A stretch of DNA of 9,992 bases from an uncultured Clostridia bacterium (GTDB taxonomy: Bacteria > Bacillota > Clostridia > TANB77 > CAG-508), in NCBI GenBank assembly GCA_944388615.1, contig CALXJL010000054.1:1-9992 (forward strand), written 5' to 3'. Positions 1-6,954 of this stretch are shown in pieces; within the stretch, counting starts at the first letter, position 1; each line of letters begins with the position of its first letter. Below the pieces are notes generated by a model. It was not told the origin of the DNA and searched no databases. It saw nothing but the letters and a program-made list of their open reading frames with translations. A program made the translations under genes and the position numbers.

Positions 1-39
1 TGTTTAACTGTTTAATAAACCATTCCTATTTATTGGAAA

Positions 40-57
40 TATTACAATCTTGTAATA
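40..57. repeat. 8-bp inverted repeat upstream of the tRNA promoter
   Basis: Arms TATTACAA (40-47) and TTGTAATA (50-57) are perfectly complementary around a 2-nt centre. The repeat lies about 37 bp upstream of the tRNA -35 box. It could be an operator or the tail of something upstream of the window. No regulator can be assigned, and A+T-rich DNA produces such dyads by chance. Confidence 0.3.
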
Positions 58-93
58 ATCGATGAAATTACCCTGGAATTTTGCATCTACTTA

Positions 94-122
94 TTGACAA
101 TTATACAAAAATAGTTTAAAAT
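94..122 (+). promoter_or_regulatory. Promoter of the tRNA operon
   Basis: A perfect -35 box TTGACA (94-99) and a -10 box TAAAAT (117-122, one mismatch to consensus) are separated by the optimal 17 nt. Transcription would start near 129, about 16 nt before the mature 5' end of tRNA-His. Strong unregulated promoters of this type are typical of stable RNA genes. Confidence 0.85.
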
Positions 123-144
123 AAGTATTGCGTTTAACGAACAT

Positions 145-222
145 GGTGGGTGTAGCGTAGTTGGTTAACGCGCCAGTTTGTGGCACTGGAGATCATGGGT
201 TCGAATCCCTTCATCCACCCCA
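145..222 (+). tRNA. tRNA-His (anticodon GTG)
   Basis: The full cloverleaf is present, with anticodon GTG at 180-182 in loop TTGTGGC. The acceptor stem pairs 146-152 with 212-218. The extra G at 145 (G-1) faces C219, the hallmark of bacterial tRNA-His and the identity element for its synthetase. The T-arm carries GGTTCGAATCC. The 3' CCA (220-222) is encoded in the DNA. It is the first of three co-transcribed tRNAs. Confidence 0.97.
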
Positions 223-235
223 CTATAAATTACAA

Positions 236-310
236 TGGGCTGTAGCCAAGCGGTAAGGCACCAGACTTTGACTCTGGCATGCGCTAGTTCGAATCTAGCC
301 AGCCCAACCA
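236..310 (+). tRNA. tRNA-Gln (anticodon TTG)
   Basis: The cloverleaf has acceptor TGGGCTG (236-242) pairing with CAGCCCA (300-306), discriminator A307 and an encoded CCA (308-310). The anticodon loop CTTTGAC gives TTG, reading CAA/CAG glutamine codons. A weak U1-A72 first pair is normal for tRNA-Gln. It sits 13 nt after tRNA-His in the same transcript. Confidence 0.97.
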
Positions 311-323
311 TTTTTTTATTTAT

Positions 324-400
324 GGCGAAGTAGCTCAGTTGGCTAGAGCAACCGGTTCATACCCGGTAGGTCATGTGTTCGAATCACATCTTCGCTACCA
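324..400 (+). tRNA. Elongator tRNA-Met (anticodon CAT)
   Basis: Acceptor GGCGAAG (324-330) pairs with CTTCGCT (391-397), with a G1-U72 wobble, then A and an encoded CCA. Anticodon CAT is at 358-360 between stem arms ACCGG and CCGGT. The G1-U72 end and the GTAGCTCAG D-arm match elongator tRNA-Met rather than the initiator, which begins with CGCGGGG. A CAT anticodon could also be tRNA-Ile2 after lysidine modification; the overall sequence favours Met. Confidence 0.9.
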
Positions 401-403
401 AAC

Positions 404-434
404 AAAAAAATCGACTGTAATAGGTCGATTTTTT
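404..434 (+). terminator. Intrinsic terminator of the tRNA operon
   Basis: Stem ATCGAC (410-415) and GTCGAT (424-429) encloses an 8-nt loop. It is extended by the A-run at 404-409 pairing with the T-run at 430-434. It starts 3 nt after tRNA-Met. Confidence 0.85.
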
Positions 435-440
435 GCATAA

Positions 441-458
441 TCCAACAATAATTGTGGA
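441..458. promoter_or_regulatory. Dyad upstream of ldhA (possible operator)
   Basis: The core ACAAT-A-ATTGT (445-455) is flanked by TCC and GGA, giving an imperfect dyad with one bulged base. It lies just upstream of a TATTAT-like -10 (463-468) that lacks a good -35. The position suits control of ldhA, but the sequence does not match the Rex consensus (TTGTTAANNNNTTAACAA). The function is inferred from position only. Confidence 0.25.
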
Positions 459-489
459 ATACTATTATGTGAAAAGGAGGAAATAAAAA

Positions 490-1476
490 ATGATAAAAAT
501 AGCGTTTTTCGATGCCAAAAATTATGATAAAGAAGTATTTAATAAGCATAATAAAGATTATAATTATAATATTACATATTTTGAATCTAAATTAAATAGT
601 GAAACAGCGTCTTTGACTAAAGGATTTGATGCAGTATGTATTTTTGTTAATGATAAAGCAGATAAAGATGTATTAGATACACTGCAAAAAAATGGGGTTA
701 AAATATTAGCTTTAAGATGTGCTGGATACAATAATGTTGATATTAAAAATAAAGGAAATTTGAAGATTGTTAGAGTTCCTCAATATTCACCATATGCAGT
801 TGCAGAACATGCTCTAGGATTATTATTAAGCATAAATAGAAAACTTTATAAATCATATCAGAGAACCAGAAAATATAATTTTTCTTTAGATGGTCTTTTG
901 GGGTTTGATATACATGGTAAAACGGTTGGAGTTATAGGTACAGGAAGAATAGGAAAGGCTTTTATCAATATAATGAAAGGTTTTGGAACAAATATTATTG
1001 CTTATGATACTTATCCAGATGAGAACTTTAGAAAAGAAATAGGGTTTGAATATGTAGATTTGGACACTCTTTATAAAAAATCAGATATTATATCTTTACA
1101 TTGTCCATTACTAAAAGATACTGAAAGGATGATTAATAAAGAAAGTATATCTAAAATGAAAGATAATGTAATAATTATAAACTGCAGTAGGGGAAAATTA
1201 ATTAATACTGATGATTTAGTAGATAAATTATCAGAAGGTAAAATTGGCGGAGTAGGATTAGATGTATATGAAGACGAGGAAGAATTTTTCTTAAGAGACA
1301 TGTCAAATAGTTTTGTAAGAGATAAAAACTTATCAATATTACTTTCTATGCCAAATGTATTTATTACTTCTCATCAAGCATTTTTTACAAGAGAAGCTCT
1401 TAATAAAATTGCTAGTGACACACTTGAAAATATAAAAAATGAAATCGAAATAGGAACTTGTGAAAATGAATTATAA
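490..1476 (+). CDS. ldhA: D-lactate dehydrogenase (fermentative, NAD-dependent)
   Basis: The product reduces pyruvate to D-lactate in the cytoplasm, re-oxidising NADH in fermentation. The 328 residues match the size and motif order of E. coli LdhA, a D-isomer-specific 2-hydroxyacid dehydrogenase. An N-terminal catalytic half carries LALRCAGYNNVD (73-84). The Rossmann nucleotide loop GTGRIG is at 150-155, with Asp173 placed to favour NAD over NADP. HCPLLKDTERMI follows near 204. The catalytic set is Arg234 (in NCSRG), Glu263 (in VYEDE) and His295 (in SHQAF). The ATG at 490 is supported by AAGGAGG at 474-480, 9 nt upstream. It is a single-gene unit between the tRNA terminator and its own terminator. 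Substrate choice within the family is inferred, but similarity to LdhA extends to the ends, including RTRKYNFSLDGLLGFD and a C-terminal GTCENEL. No disruption is seen. Confidence 0.93.
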   Translation: MIKIAFFDAKNYDKEVFNKHNKDYNYNITYFESKLNSETASLTKGFDAVCIFVNDKADKDVLDTLQKNGVKILALRCAGYNNVDIKNKGNLKIVRVPQYSPYAVAEHALGLLLSINRKLYKSYQRTRKYNFSLDGLLGFDIHGKTVGVIGTGRIGKAFINIMKGFGTNIIAYDTYPDENFRKEIGFEYVDLDTLYKKSDIISLHCPLLKDTERMINKESISKMKDNVIIINCSRGKLINTDDLVDKLSEGKIGGVGLDVYEDEEEFFLRDMSNSFVRDKNLSILLSMPNVFITSHQAFFTREALNKIASDTLENIKNEIEIGTCENEL

Positions 1477-1487
1477 CGCATACACAT

Positions 1488-1522
1488 AAAACAACACATC
1501 ATTTTGACTGATGTGTTGTTTT
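1488..1522 (+). terminator. Intrinsic terminator after ldhA
   Basis: A perfect 14-bp stem (1488-1501 with 1509-1522) encloses a 7-nt loop and runs into TTTTTCTTATT. It begins 12 nt after the ldhA stop. The convergent nuclease gene ends at 1546, so the same hairpin may serve it from the other side, although the opposite-strand U-run is weak. Confidence 0.88.
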
Positions 1523-1545
1523 TCTTATTAGATATTAAAATTCAT

Positions 1546-2118
1546 TTATTCGAAACTTTCTAAATATTTTATAGCATTCTTCATTATAGAAACATCATCT
1601 TTAAATCTTCCTAATCCGGTATTACAACTATCACATATCCACGCTCTAGGCTTTCCAGTCAAATGATTATGATCTAATACCACTTTACTTGTAATACCTG
1701 GAATTGTCTTCTTTTTACATATAGGACATTCCCATATTACATACTTAGGCTTAAATTTTTCCCACTCTTTTTTATCTTTAAGCATTATACCTTTACCATC
1801 TATTTCTTTCCTACACTCTGAACAAGATGGACGTCTGACACTTCTATTATTTTTTCCATTTTGATTTTTATCAAAAAATGTAGTTTTTAAAATCCTATTA
1901 CATCTATTGCATATTTTATATTCAAAACTGTCTCCTGTTTGTAAAGGATTAAAATATTTGACTATTTCCTTATTAACTTCTATTACATTATTCTGTGTTA
2001 CAAATGATACTAGAACTGTTGTATCTCTTTCTTCTATAACCAATCCAATTTCATTTTTTCTTATTTTTTTATTATCATAAATGATATCTTGCATAATATA
2101 TATAAATTTATTATCCAT
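1546..2118 (-). CDS. Zinc-finger HNH nuclease with endonuclease VII fold (putative restriction endonuclease)
   Basis: The 190 residues fall into three parts. Residues 12-60 look like a small beta-barrel (GLVIEE, VLVSFV, VIEV). Residues 70-102 hold one zinc site (CNRC and CSEC). Residues 129-188 form a T4 endonuclease VII-type domain: C131-x2-C134, D149-H150-N-H152 and C162-x2-C165-N166, then GLGRFKDD and AIKYL. The Cys4 zinc frame and the D-H-x-H plus Asn placement reproduce the spacing of the known enzyme, so metal-dependent DNA cleavage is likely. The ATG has GAGGT at 2126-2130, 7 nt upstream. A weak TTTTCA-16-TATTAT pair lies at 2133-2160 and would give a very short leader. The gene is divergent from a methyltransferase, which suggests restriction. 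The alternative is a phage-derived resolvase-like or homing nuclease. The family call is firm; the biological role is inferred. Confidence 0.8.
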   Translation of the reverse strand: MDNKFIYIMQDIIYDNKKIRKNEIGLVIEERDTTVLVSFVTQNNVIEVNKEIVKYFNPLQTGDSFEYKICNRCNRILKTTFFDKNQNGKNNRSVRRPSCSECRKEIDGKGIMLKDKKEWEKFKPKYVIWECPICKKKTIPGITSKVVLDHNHLTGKPRAWICDSCNTGLGRFKDDVSIMKNAIKYLESFE

Positions 2119-2167
2119 ATTTCTAACCTCATATAATATATTTATTATTAAAATTGAAAAAATCTTT

Positions 2168-2227
2168 TAACGAAATATTTAGAGCACAACAAATTTTATC
2201 CAAATTAACTATTTAAATATTTCGTTA
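2168..2227. repeat. Perfect 14-bp inverted repeat in the nuclease/methyltransferase control region
   Basis: TAACGAAATATTTA (2168-2181) and TAAATATTTCGTTA (2214-2227) are exact reverse complements separated by 32 nt. It lies upstream of the nuclease gene, just beyond its weak predicted promoter. It could be a paired operator bound by a looping regulator or by one of the two proteins, or it could fold as a long hairpin in RNA. Confidence 0.6.
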
Positions 2228-2241
2228 TTATATTATATAAT

Positions 2242-2278
2242 AATGTGACTTATTTATCAACCGAGTTTAAGTCACATT
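2242..2278. repeat. Perfect 11-bp inverted repeat upstream of the methyltransferase promoter
   Basis: AATGTGACTTA (2242-2252) and TAAGTCACATT (2268-2278) are exact reverse complements around 15 nt. The repeat ends 17 bp before the methyltransferase -35 box. The GTGAC core stands out against the A+T-rich surroundings. It may be an operator. A plus-strand hairpin followed by TTTCTTATATATTT could also act as a weak terminator for a small transcript from the control region. Confidence 0.55.
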
Positions 2279-2295
2279 TCTTATATATTTATATA

Positions 2296-2323
2296 TTGAA
2301 AAAAAATATTTTTATGTTATAAT
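2296..2323 (+). promoter_or_regulatory. Promoter of the methyltransferase gene
   Basis: The -35 box TTGAAA (2296-2301) is followed after 16 nt by TATAAT (2318-2323), with an extended -10 TG at 2315-2316. Transcription should start near 2330, leaving only about 10 nt before the ATG at 2341. The mRNA is therefore nearly leaderless, with only a weak GGTGAT in place of a Shine-Dalgarno. Confidence 0.75.
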
Positions 2324-2340
2324 CAATTTGGTGATTATAA

Positions 2341-3126
2341 ATGAATTTAAATCAGATTATATGTGAAGATTGCATTTCTTTTATGAAAAAACTAGATGAT
2401 AATTATATAGATTTGACTGTTACCTCACCACCATATGATAATTTAAGAGATTATAATGGATATACTTTTAACTATGAAGCTATTGCAAAAGAGTTATATA
2501 GAATAACTAAAAAAGGTGGAGTAGTAGTTTGGGTTGTTGGAGATAAAATTATCAAAGGTAATAAAACACTAACTAGTTTCAAACAAGCATTAACTTTTCA
2601 AAGTATTGGATTTAATGTTCACGACACAATGATATATAAAAAGAAAAATACTCCTTTTATGCGTTCTAATGCCTATACAAATTGTTTTGAATATATGTTT
2701 ATTTTCAGTAAAGGTTCTCCCAAAACTTTTAATCCTTTAAAAGAAAAAACTGTAAGAAATGGATTTGAAATGTTAGTATCTAATAAAAAATCTGACGGAG
2801 TAAATAAAAAAGTACTTGGAGAATTAAAAAAAGAAAAAACTAAAACTAATATATGGGAATATGCTGTTGGTTTAGGTGGTACAACAAAAGATAGAATTGC
2901 TTTTAAACACCCTGCTGTTTTTCCTGAACATTTAGCTGAAGATCATATTTTAAGTTGGTCTAACAAAAACGATATAGTTTTTGACCCAATGTGTGGAAGT
3001 GGAACCACTTGCAAGATGGCTTACATAAATCAGAGAAATTACCTTGGTTGTGACATATCGCAAGAATATGTTAATATTGCAAAAGAAAGAATAAATAATG
3101 TAAATTTACAATTAGCTATTAATTGA
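2341..3126 (+). CDS. Beta-class DNA amino-methyltransferase (N4-cytosine or N6-adenine)
   Basis: The product transfers a methyl group from S-adenosylmethionine to an exocyclic amino group in DNA. The 261 residues carry the catalytic motif IV TSPPY at 28-32, the conserved KHPAVFPEHLAEDHI block at 189-203, and the SAM-binding motif I FDPMCGSGTT at 214-223, followed by GCDIS (236-240). Catalytic motif before SAM motif defines the beta class. Motif I has Cys where Phe is usual (DPFxGSGTT), a seen variant. TSPPY is common in N4-cytosine enzymes but also occurs in N6-adenine ones, so the target base is not decided. The middle region (about 125-188) would hold target recognition. It is divergent from the endonuclease VII-type nuclease, with which it may protect and restrict the same site. 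Similar enzymes also occur as solitary or prophage methyltransferases. Confidence 0.9.
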   Translation: MNLNQIICEDCISFMKKLDDNYIDLTVTSPPYDNLRDYNGYTFNYEAIAKELYRITKKGGVVVWVVGDKIIKGNKTLTSFKQALTFQSIGFNVHDTMIYKKKNTPFMRSNAYTNCFEYMFIFSKGSPKTFNPLKEKTVRNGFEMLVSNKKSDGVNKKVLGELKKEKTKTNIWEYAVGLGGTTKDRIAFKHPAVFPEHLAEDHILSWSNKNDIVFDPMCGSGTTCKMAYINQRNYLGCDISQEYVNIAKERINNVNLQLAIN

Positions 3127-3140
3127 TATTTTATAATAAA

Positions 3141-3168
3141 GCGGACTTTATAGTATTGAAAAGCCCGC
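3141..3168. terminator. Hairpin between convergent genes (probable bidirectional terminator)
   Basis: GCGGACTT (3141-3148) pairs with AAGCCCGC (3161-3168), with one A-C mismatch and a 12-nt loop. It lies 14 nt after the methyltransferase stop and 12 nt from the DUF2142 stop on the other strand. U-runs on both sides are poor, so efficiency is uncertain. Confidence 0.5.
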
Positions 3169-3180
3169 TATTATATTCAT

Positions 3181-4731
3181 TTAAATATTAGATATATAAA
3201 CTTGTAAAATGAATTGTATTTGTAATATCATTCCTATATATGAAATTACCTTTGCCTGGCTAACTTGTTTATATTCCCATTTTATTTTATTGCATCCTGC
3301 AATTAGCATTCCAAATAATGGTAGTATTGGGATAAAATATCTACCTTGTATTCCATCTATAGATTTTGTTTCTGGTTTAGTCCATTGAATATATAAACTA
3401 GTAAATATTAATAATACTATTGCCAATATCACTAATGTTATAATTATTTTTTGAAATTTATTAAATTTATCTTTTACAGAATTATCTGTAATTGCTATAA
3501 TTGAGAATATCATTAGTAAAGTATATGGAATTATTGTATTCAATGATACAAAATTATACCAACCTATTGAACTTCCAAATGCTTCTTTAATATATGTTCC
3601 ACCATTTAATTCTATATCATATAATATTCTTTGCACATACGAGATAGGATTAGTTAATATTGATAGTATTTTTTCTTGGGTTGTAACATCTCCTACTTGT
3701 GATAAATTTGCAAGTGCAGATAAATATCTAGAAGAATATATTAGCCATGCTAAACTTGCTATTAATGCTATTCCCCACAAAATTGATATTGTTATTATTT
3801 TATCCTTTTTATCTTTCATTTTTTCTTTTGGTAATAGTAGTAATAGTCCTATCATTGGTAAATATACAATTTTACATGAAGCAATTATTACAGATAGTAT
3901 TCCTAATATGATTTTATCTTTTTTCGTTATGCTGGTTACTTCTTTATTAAAAATCAAATTAAATAAATATGCTATAAAAAATAGACATATAGAAAATGTT
4001 ATTCCGTCTCCTGACATTGATGAAATACCTTCAATAAGAATAGGAATATATGAAATACATAAAATAATATTTTTTCCAAATGGCATTTTCTTTATTGAAA
4101 AATATATTAGTCCTACACATAAAAGCATATTTGCTATTCTACCAGAATAAGCTAGTAAAATTGGTATTTTCACAAAAATTCTAGCTATTGCAATTACTAT
4201 CGCCTCATGCGCATACTGAATTGGTGAATACATTGATGCAGTTACTATATATACATTGTCAGTTGTATCAGAATTATCTATTTTATTATATAGATCTGCT
4301 ATTACTTCACTATAATCCATATCTACCCAATCTCTACACACTACACTTTTAGGTAAAATAGAAATAGTTCCACCATCTTCTTTTACATCTGTTGCTAAAT
4401 TTCCTGTTGATATTTCATATATTCTATGCCAATGTGCATGCTCATCATGACTTTTAAACATTGGCATTACTATAATAAAAAGTATACAAACAATCGGAAT
4501 TGTATATAAAAATATCTGTTCTTGTTTAATGTCTTTTTTATAATGAATAATTGTTAATATTACAAAAACTATAATGCAAACAACAATTGAAGTCCCTATA
4601 AAACCATTAGTTTCAATATTACTTAAAGTCTCTTTTTTTATATCTAATACATATATTGATAATATTACTGATAATGCTATTCCTAAAAATATGCTTAAGA
4701 AAAAATTCCAATCCTGCTTAATTTTCTTCAT
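3181..4731 (-). CDS. DUF2142 family polytopic membrane protein (GT-C-like)
   Basis: This 516-residue integral membrane protein has roughly 11-13 hydrophobic segments, the first at about 10-30 and the second at about 44-63. After the third segment comes KSHDEHAHWHRIYEIS (about 93-108), the DUF2142 hallmark. It places Asp96, Glu97, His98 and His100 at the outer membrane face, where GT-C glycosyltransferases hold their catalytic acid. Near the C-terminus, QGRYFIPILPLFGML (from 462) is typical of the same superfamily. It probably moves sugars from a lipid carrier to a surface polymer; the substrate is unknown. Start: ATG with GGGGGG 6 nt upstream (4738-4743), an atypical ribosome site. It is last in the minus-strand envelope cluster, 77 bp after a PBP remnant. 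No convincing promoter of its own was found, so read-through transcription is likely. Confidence 0.8.
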   Translation of the reverse strand: MKKIKQDWNFFLSIFLGIALSVILSIYVLDIKKETLSNIETNGFIGTSIVVCIIVFVILTIIHYKKDIKQEQIFLYTIPIVCILFIIVMPMFKSHDEHAHWHRIYEISTGNLATDVKEDGGTISILPKSVVCRDWVDMDYSEVIADLYNKIDNSDTTDNVYIVTASMYSPIQYAHEAIVIAIARIFVKIPILLAYSGRIANMLLCVGLIYFSIKKMPFGKNIILCISYIPILIEGISSMSGDGITFSICLFFIAYLFNLIFNKEVTSITKKDKIILGILSVIIASCKIVYLPMIGLLLLLPKEKMKDKKDKIITISILWGIALIASLAWLIYSSRYLSALANLSQVGDVTTQEKILSILTNPISYVQRILYDIELNGGTYIKEAFGSSIGWYNFVSLNTIIPYTLLMIFSIIAITDNSVKDKFNKFQKIIITLVILAIVLLIFTSLYIQWTKPETKSIDGIQGRYFIPILPLFGMLIAGCNKIKWEYKQVSQAKVISYIGMILQIQFILQVYISNI

Positions 4732-4808
4732 CTATTTCCCCCCATAATACTTCAAAATTTAAATTATTTTATAATATATTTATGAAAATTGTGTGAATTT
4801 GTAATATT

Positions 4809-5132
4809 TTATTTACATCTAATTTCAGTTCCACTATTTACTTTAACTCCACTAACAGGAATTTGCTCTGATATGACCATTTCATTATCTATCTCTTCTT
4901 CATTAATATCCATTATTTCCATTTCTAAATTGCTTTCTTTTAAAATTTGTTTAGCTTCTTTTATGGTCTTTCCTACTATGTCTGGTACCTCTACTTCTGT
5001 TATAATATCTTCTTCTGCTACATTATCTTTTATTACTTCTAAATATGGTAATACTTCTCCAAGCACTTGTGCCCCAATTGGTGCTGCAACACCACCTCCT
5101 TGGTGTATTTTGTCACTACATTTATTTATCTC
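4809..5132 (-). pseudogene. C-terminal remnant of a PASTA-type penicillin-binding protein (PBP2/SpoVD-like)
   Basis: Reading from the frame opening at 5132 gives about 107 codons and no ATG. The first part, HQGGGVAAPIGAQVLGEV then LPYLEV, is the extreme end of a PBP transpeptidase domain. A single PASTA domain follows, from VPDIVGKTIKEAKQIL to VNSGTEIRCK. All catalytic motifs (SxxK, SxN, KTG) and the membrane anchor are missing, and no other PBP sequence lies in this window. The frame opens at a stop only 8 nt beyond the last bases of the LTA-synthase gene and overlaps it in another frame. The GTG at 5066 could start an 85-residue PASTA peptide, but it lacks a proper ribosome site and would begin inside the transpeptidase fold. 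Best reading: a decapitated copy left by deletion or recombination. A free-standing PASTA peptide is less likely. Confidence 0.75.
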
Positions 5133-6954
5133 TTAGTAAATCATTTTTTATTATTGTATCTGATAAATAAATCTCATCTTCCATTTGATGTAATAATTTT
5201 TGCAATTCCATATTTTCTTCTATCTCCTCTAAAGTTTCTCTATCATAATATAAATCATTAATACAATAATTTTTACTTGTAACATATCCTAATCCCTTTA
5301 TAAAAGAATAATCTTTTTCAGAAAATATAGTAGTTCCAATTGAGAATTTATCTTCTATTCCCAATAAATCTAGTGTTGTCGGCTTTATATCTATTTTTGA
5401 TACACTTCTTTTTATTGTGTCATTATTTTCAATTCCTGGTATTTTTATTCCAAATGGGATATGTACTTCTTTAATCGCATCTTCAAACTCTGAATATTCT
5501 ATACTATTTTCATTATACAATTTTACTATCTCATCTATATTTGTAATACTTGCACCATGGTCACCATATACAATAATAATACTATTATCCATTAGACCTG
5601 TTTCTTCTAAACCTTCTAAAAACTTTCCAAAAGCATAATCTGTAAAATTACATGATATTAAATAATTTCTAAAAGTTTCATCTTCATATTCACTAACATC
5701 TTCTTCCATTATTATTAGCTTTTCTTCTAGATTTGAAACTCCTGTTAAATAAAAAGGTATATGTGTAGTAACACTTACTAAAGTTGTACAAAATTTTCCT
5801 TCATAAGAATTTAATATCTTAACCGCTTCTTCAAAAAATCCTTCATCAGAATAAAATTCTCCAGCTTGTTCTATATTTTGAAAACTGTTTATATCATTAT
5901 ATTCATCTATTTTATATCCTGTTTTATACACTTCTTCTCTATTCCAAAATGTACTTGTATTTGGATGCATAAAAGAAGTATAATATCCATTTTCTCTAAG
6001 TGTAGTATAAATATCTTGCCAAGCATTATTATAATATTTTTGAAATACATAACCATTTTCTAATGGATACATTGAGTTTTCCATTTCAAATTCTGAATCT
6101 GCTGTACTTCCAAGACCTTGATTATACATATCACTACAATAAATGTTATCATTAAAAAATTTATTTAAATTTGGTGTTATTTCCTTTCCATTAACTGTTT
6201 TTTCTATTACATATTCATTTAAACTCTCTAGTTGTAGAATTATAACATTATTATCTTGTGCTATTCCAGTATATTCTGTTGAAACTTTTTCTACATTTAT
6301 GTATTCATTATAAATAGATCTTAATCTTTCTTCATCCACTTTTTCTTTTGCAATTAGACTTGAAAAATAGTCTTTAGCATCTTCATAATGATAATAGTAA
6401 ATTGATGTATCTTGGACAATTAATGATTTATTATAGCCTTTCGATTTATAAATATCATTTATTTTTTCTTTTATAATAAATATATTTAATAGCAAAATAA
6501 TTAGTATTACAATTATTTTTAATGCTTTATTATTATAATAGGTGTCTTTTAGCTTTTTATATGATAATATACTTAATATTAATATTAAAATATTATCCCA
6601 AAAAAAGATTAAAATACTTTTTGTGTCAATTATACATGTTACTCCACTTGCAATTTCTTTAGCATACTTTATATTTTCTATTTGATAAAATGATAGAAAA
6701 TTGGTTGCATAACTATAATAAAGAAAGTCAGCATATATTATAATTGTTGCAATTAGATACACAATATTTAAATATATATATCCAAACTTATTTTTGTGGT
6801 TTATAATAGGACACATTATTAATAATGATGCTACAATAGTATATAAAATAACATCTGCTCCTATCTGTAGGTTTATAAGAGAATTTAATAATAAACCTTT
6901 ATATACTAATAAAATAGTCCCTATTATAAATAAAAGATTATTTTTTACTTTCAT
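5122..6954 (-). CDS. ltaS: LTA synthase family sulfatase-fold enzyme (polyglycerol-phosphate transferase)
   Basis: The product is a membrane enzyme expected to polymerise glycerol phosphate from phosphatidylglycerol into lipoteichoic acid outside the cell. Of 610 residues, about 1-160 form five hydrophobic segments and the rest is an extracellular sulfatase-fold domain. Key residues match S. aureus LtaS: Glu243 in LQLES (metal), Thr284 in GSTADSEF (nucleophile), His398 in TTHIPFY (substrate) and Asp465-His466 in YGDHG (metal). All active-site residues are present, so it should be active. Length is slightly below LtaS (646). Its ATG overlaps the upstream stop as ATGA (6951-6954), so translation is coupled to the small unknown protein before it. 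A separate SD-like stretch, GGAGGAAGA, is made by the end of that gene. The symbol is by family. It could be an LTA primase or a paralogue making another phosphoglycerol polymer. Confidence 0.88.
   Translation of the reverse strand: MKVKNNLLFIIGTILLVYKGLLLNSLINLQIGADVILYTIVASLLIMCPIINHKNKFGYIYLNIVYLIATIIIYADFLYYSYATNFLSFYQIENIKYAKEIASGVTCIIDTKSILIFFWDNILILILSILSYKKLKDTYYNNKALKIIVILIILLLNIFIIKEKINDIYKSKGYNKSLIVQDTSIYYYHYEDAKDYFSSLIAKEKVDEERLRSIYNEYINVEKVSTEYTGIAQDNNVIILQLESLNEYVIEKTVNGKEITPNLNKFFNDNIYCSDMYNQGLGSTADSEFEMENSMYPLENGYVFQKYYNNAWQDIYTTLRENGYYTSFMHPNTSTFWNREEVYKTGYKIDEYNDINSFQNIEQAGEFYSDEGFFEEAVKILNSYEGKFCTTLVSVTTHIPFYLTGVSNLEEKLIIMEEDVSEYEDETFRNYLISCNFTDYAFGKFLEGLEETGLMDNSIIIVYGDHGASITNIDEIVKLYNENSIEYSEFEDAIKEVHIPFGIKIPGIENNDTIKRSVSKIDIKPTTLDLLGIEDKFSIGTTIFSEKDYSFIKGLGYVTSKNYCINDLYYDRETLEEIEENMELQKLLHQMEDEIYLSDTIIKNDLLRDK

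Noticed and set aside
1..19. Tandem TGTTTAAC/TGTTTAAT at the left edge
   Set aside because: It is only two copies of an A+T-rich 8-mer, with no associated gene or site in view; chance is likely.
343..549. Minus-strand 68-codon frame ending in SEDVIRTHDLPGMNRLL
   Set aside because: It starts inside ldhA and ends as the antisense of tRNA-Met. This peptide is a well-known false gene produced by tRNA antisense strands.
2168..2278. CRISPR array or repeat-spacer units
   Set aside because: The repeats are inverted, not direct, and each pair occurs once. No repeated 24-40 bp unit with regular spacing was seen anywhere in the window.
3908..4150. Plus-strand frame within the DUF2142 gene
   Set aside because: It is a shadow of a clearly coding minus-strand gene with strong family motifs. 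The same applies to plus-strand frames at 4789-5261, 5417-5638, 5866-6063, 6794-6985 and 8789-9170 and to the minus-strand frame at 1071-1301.
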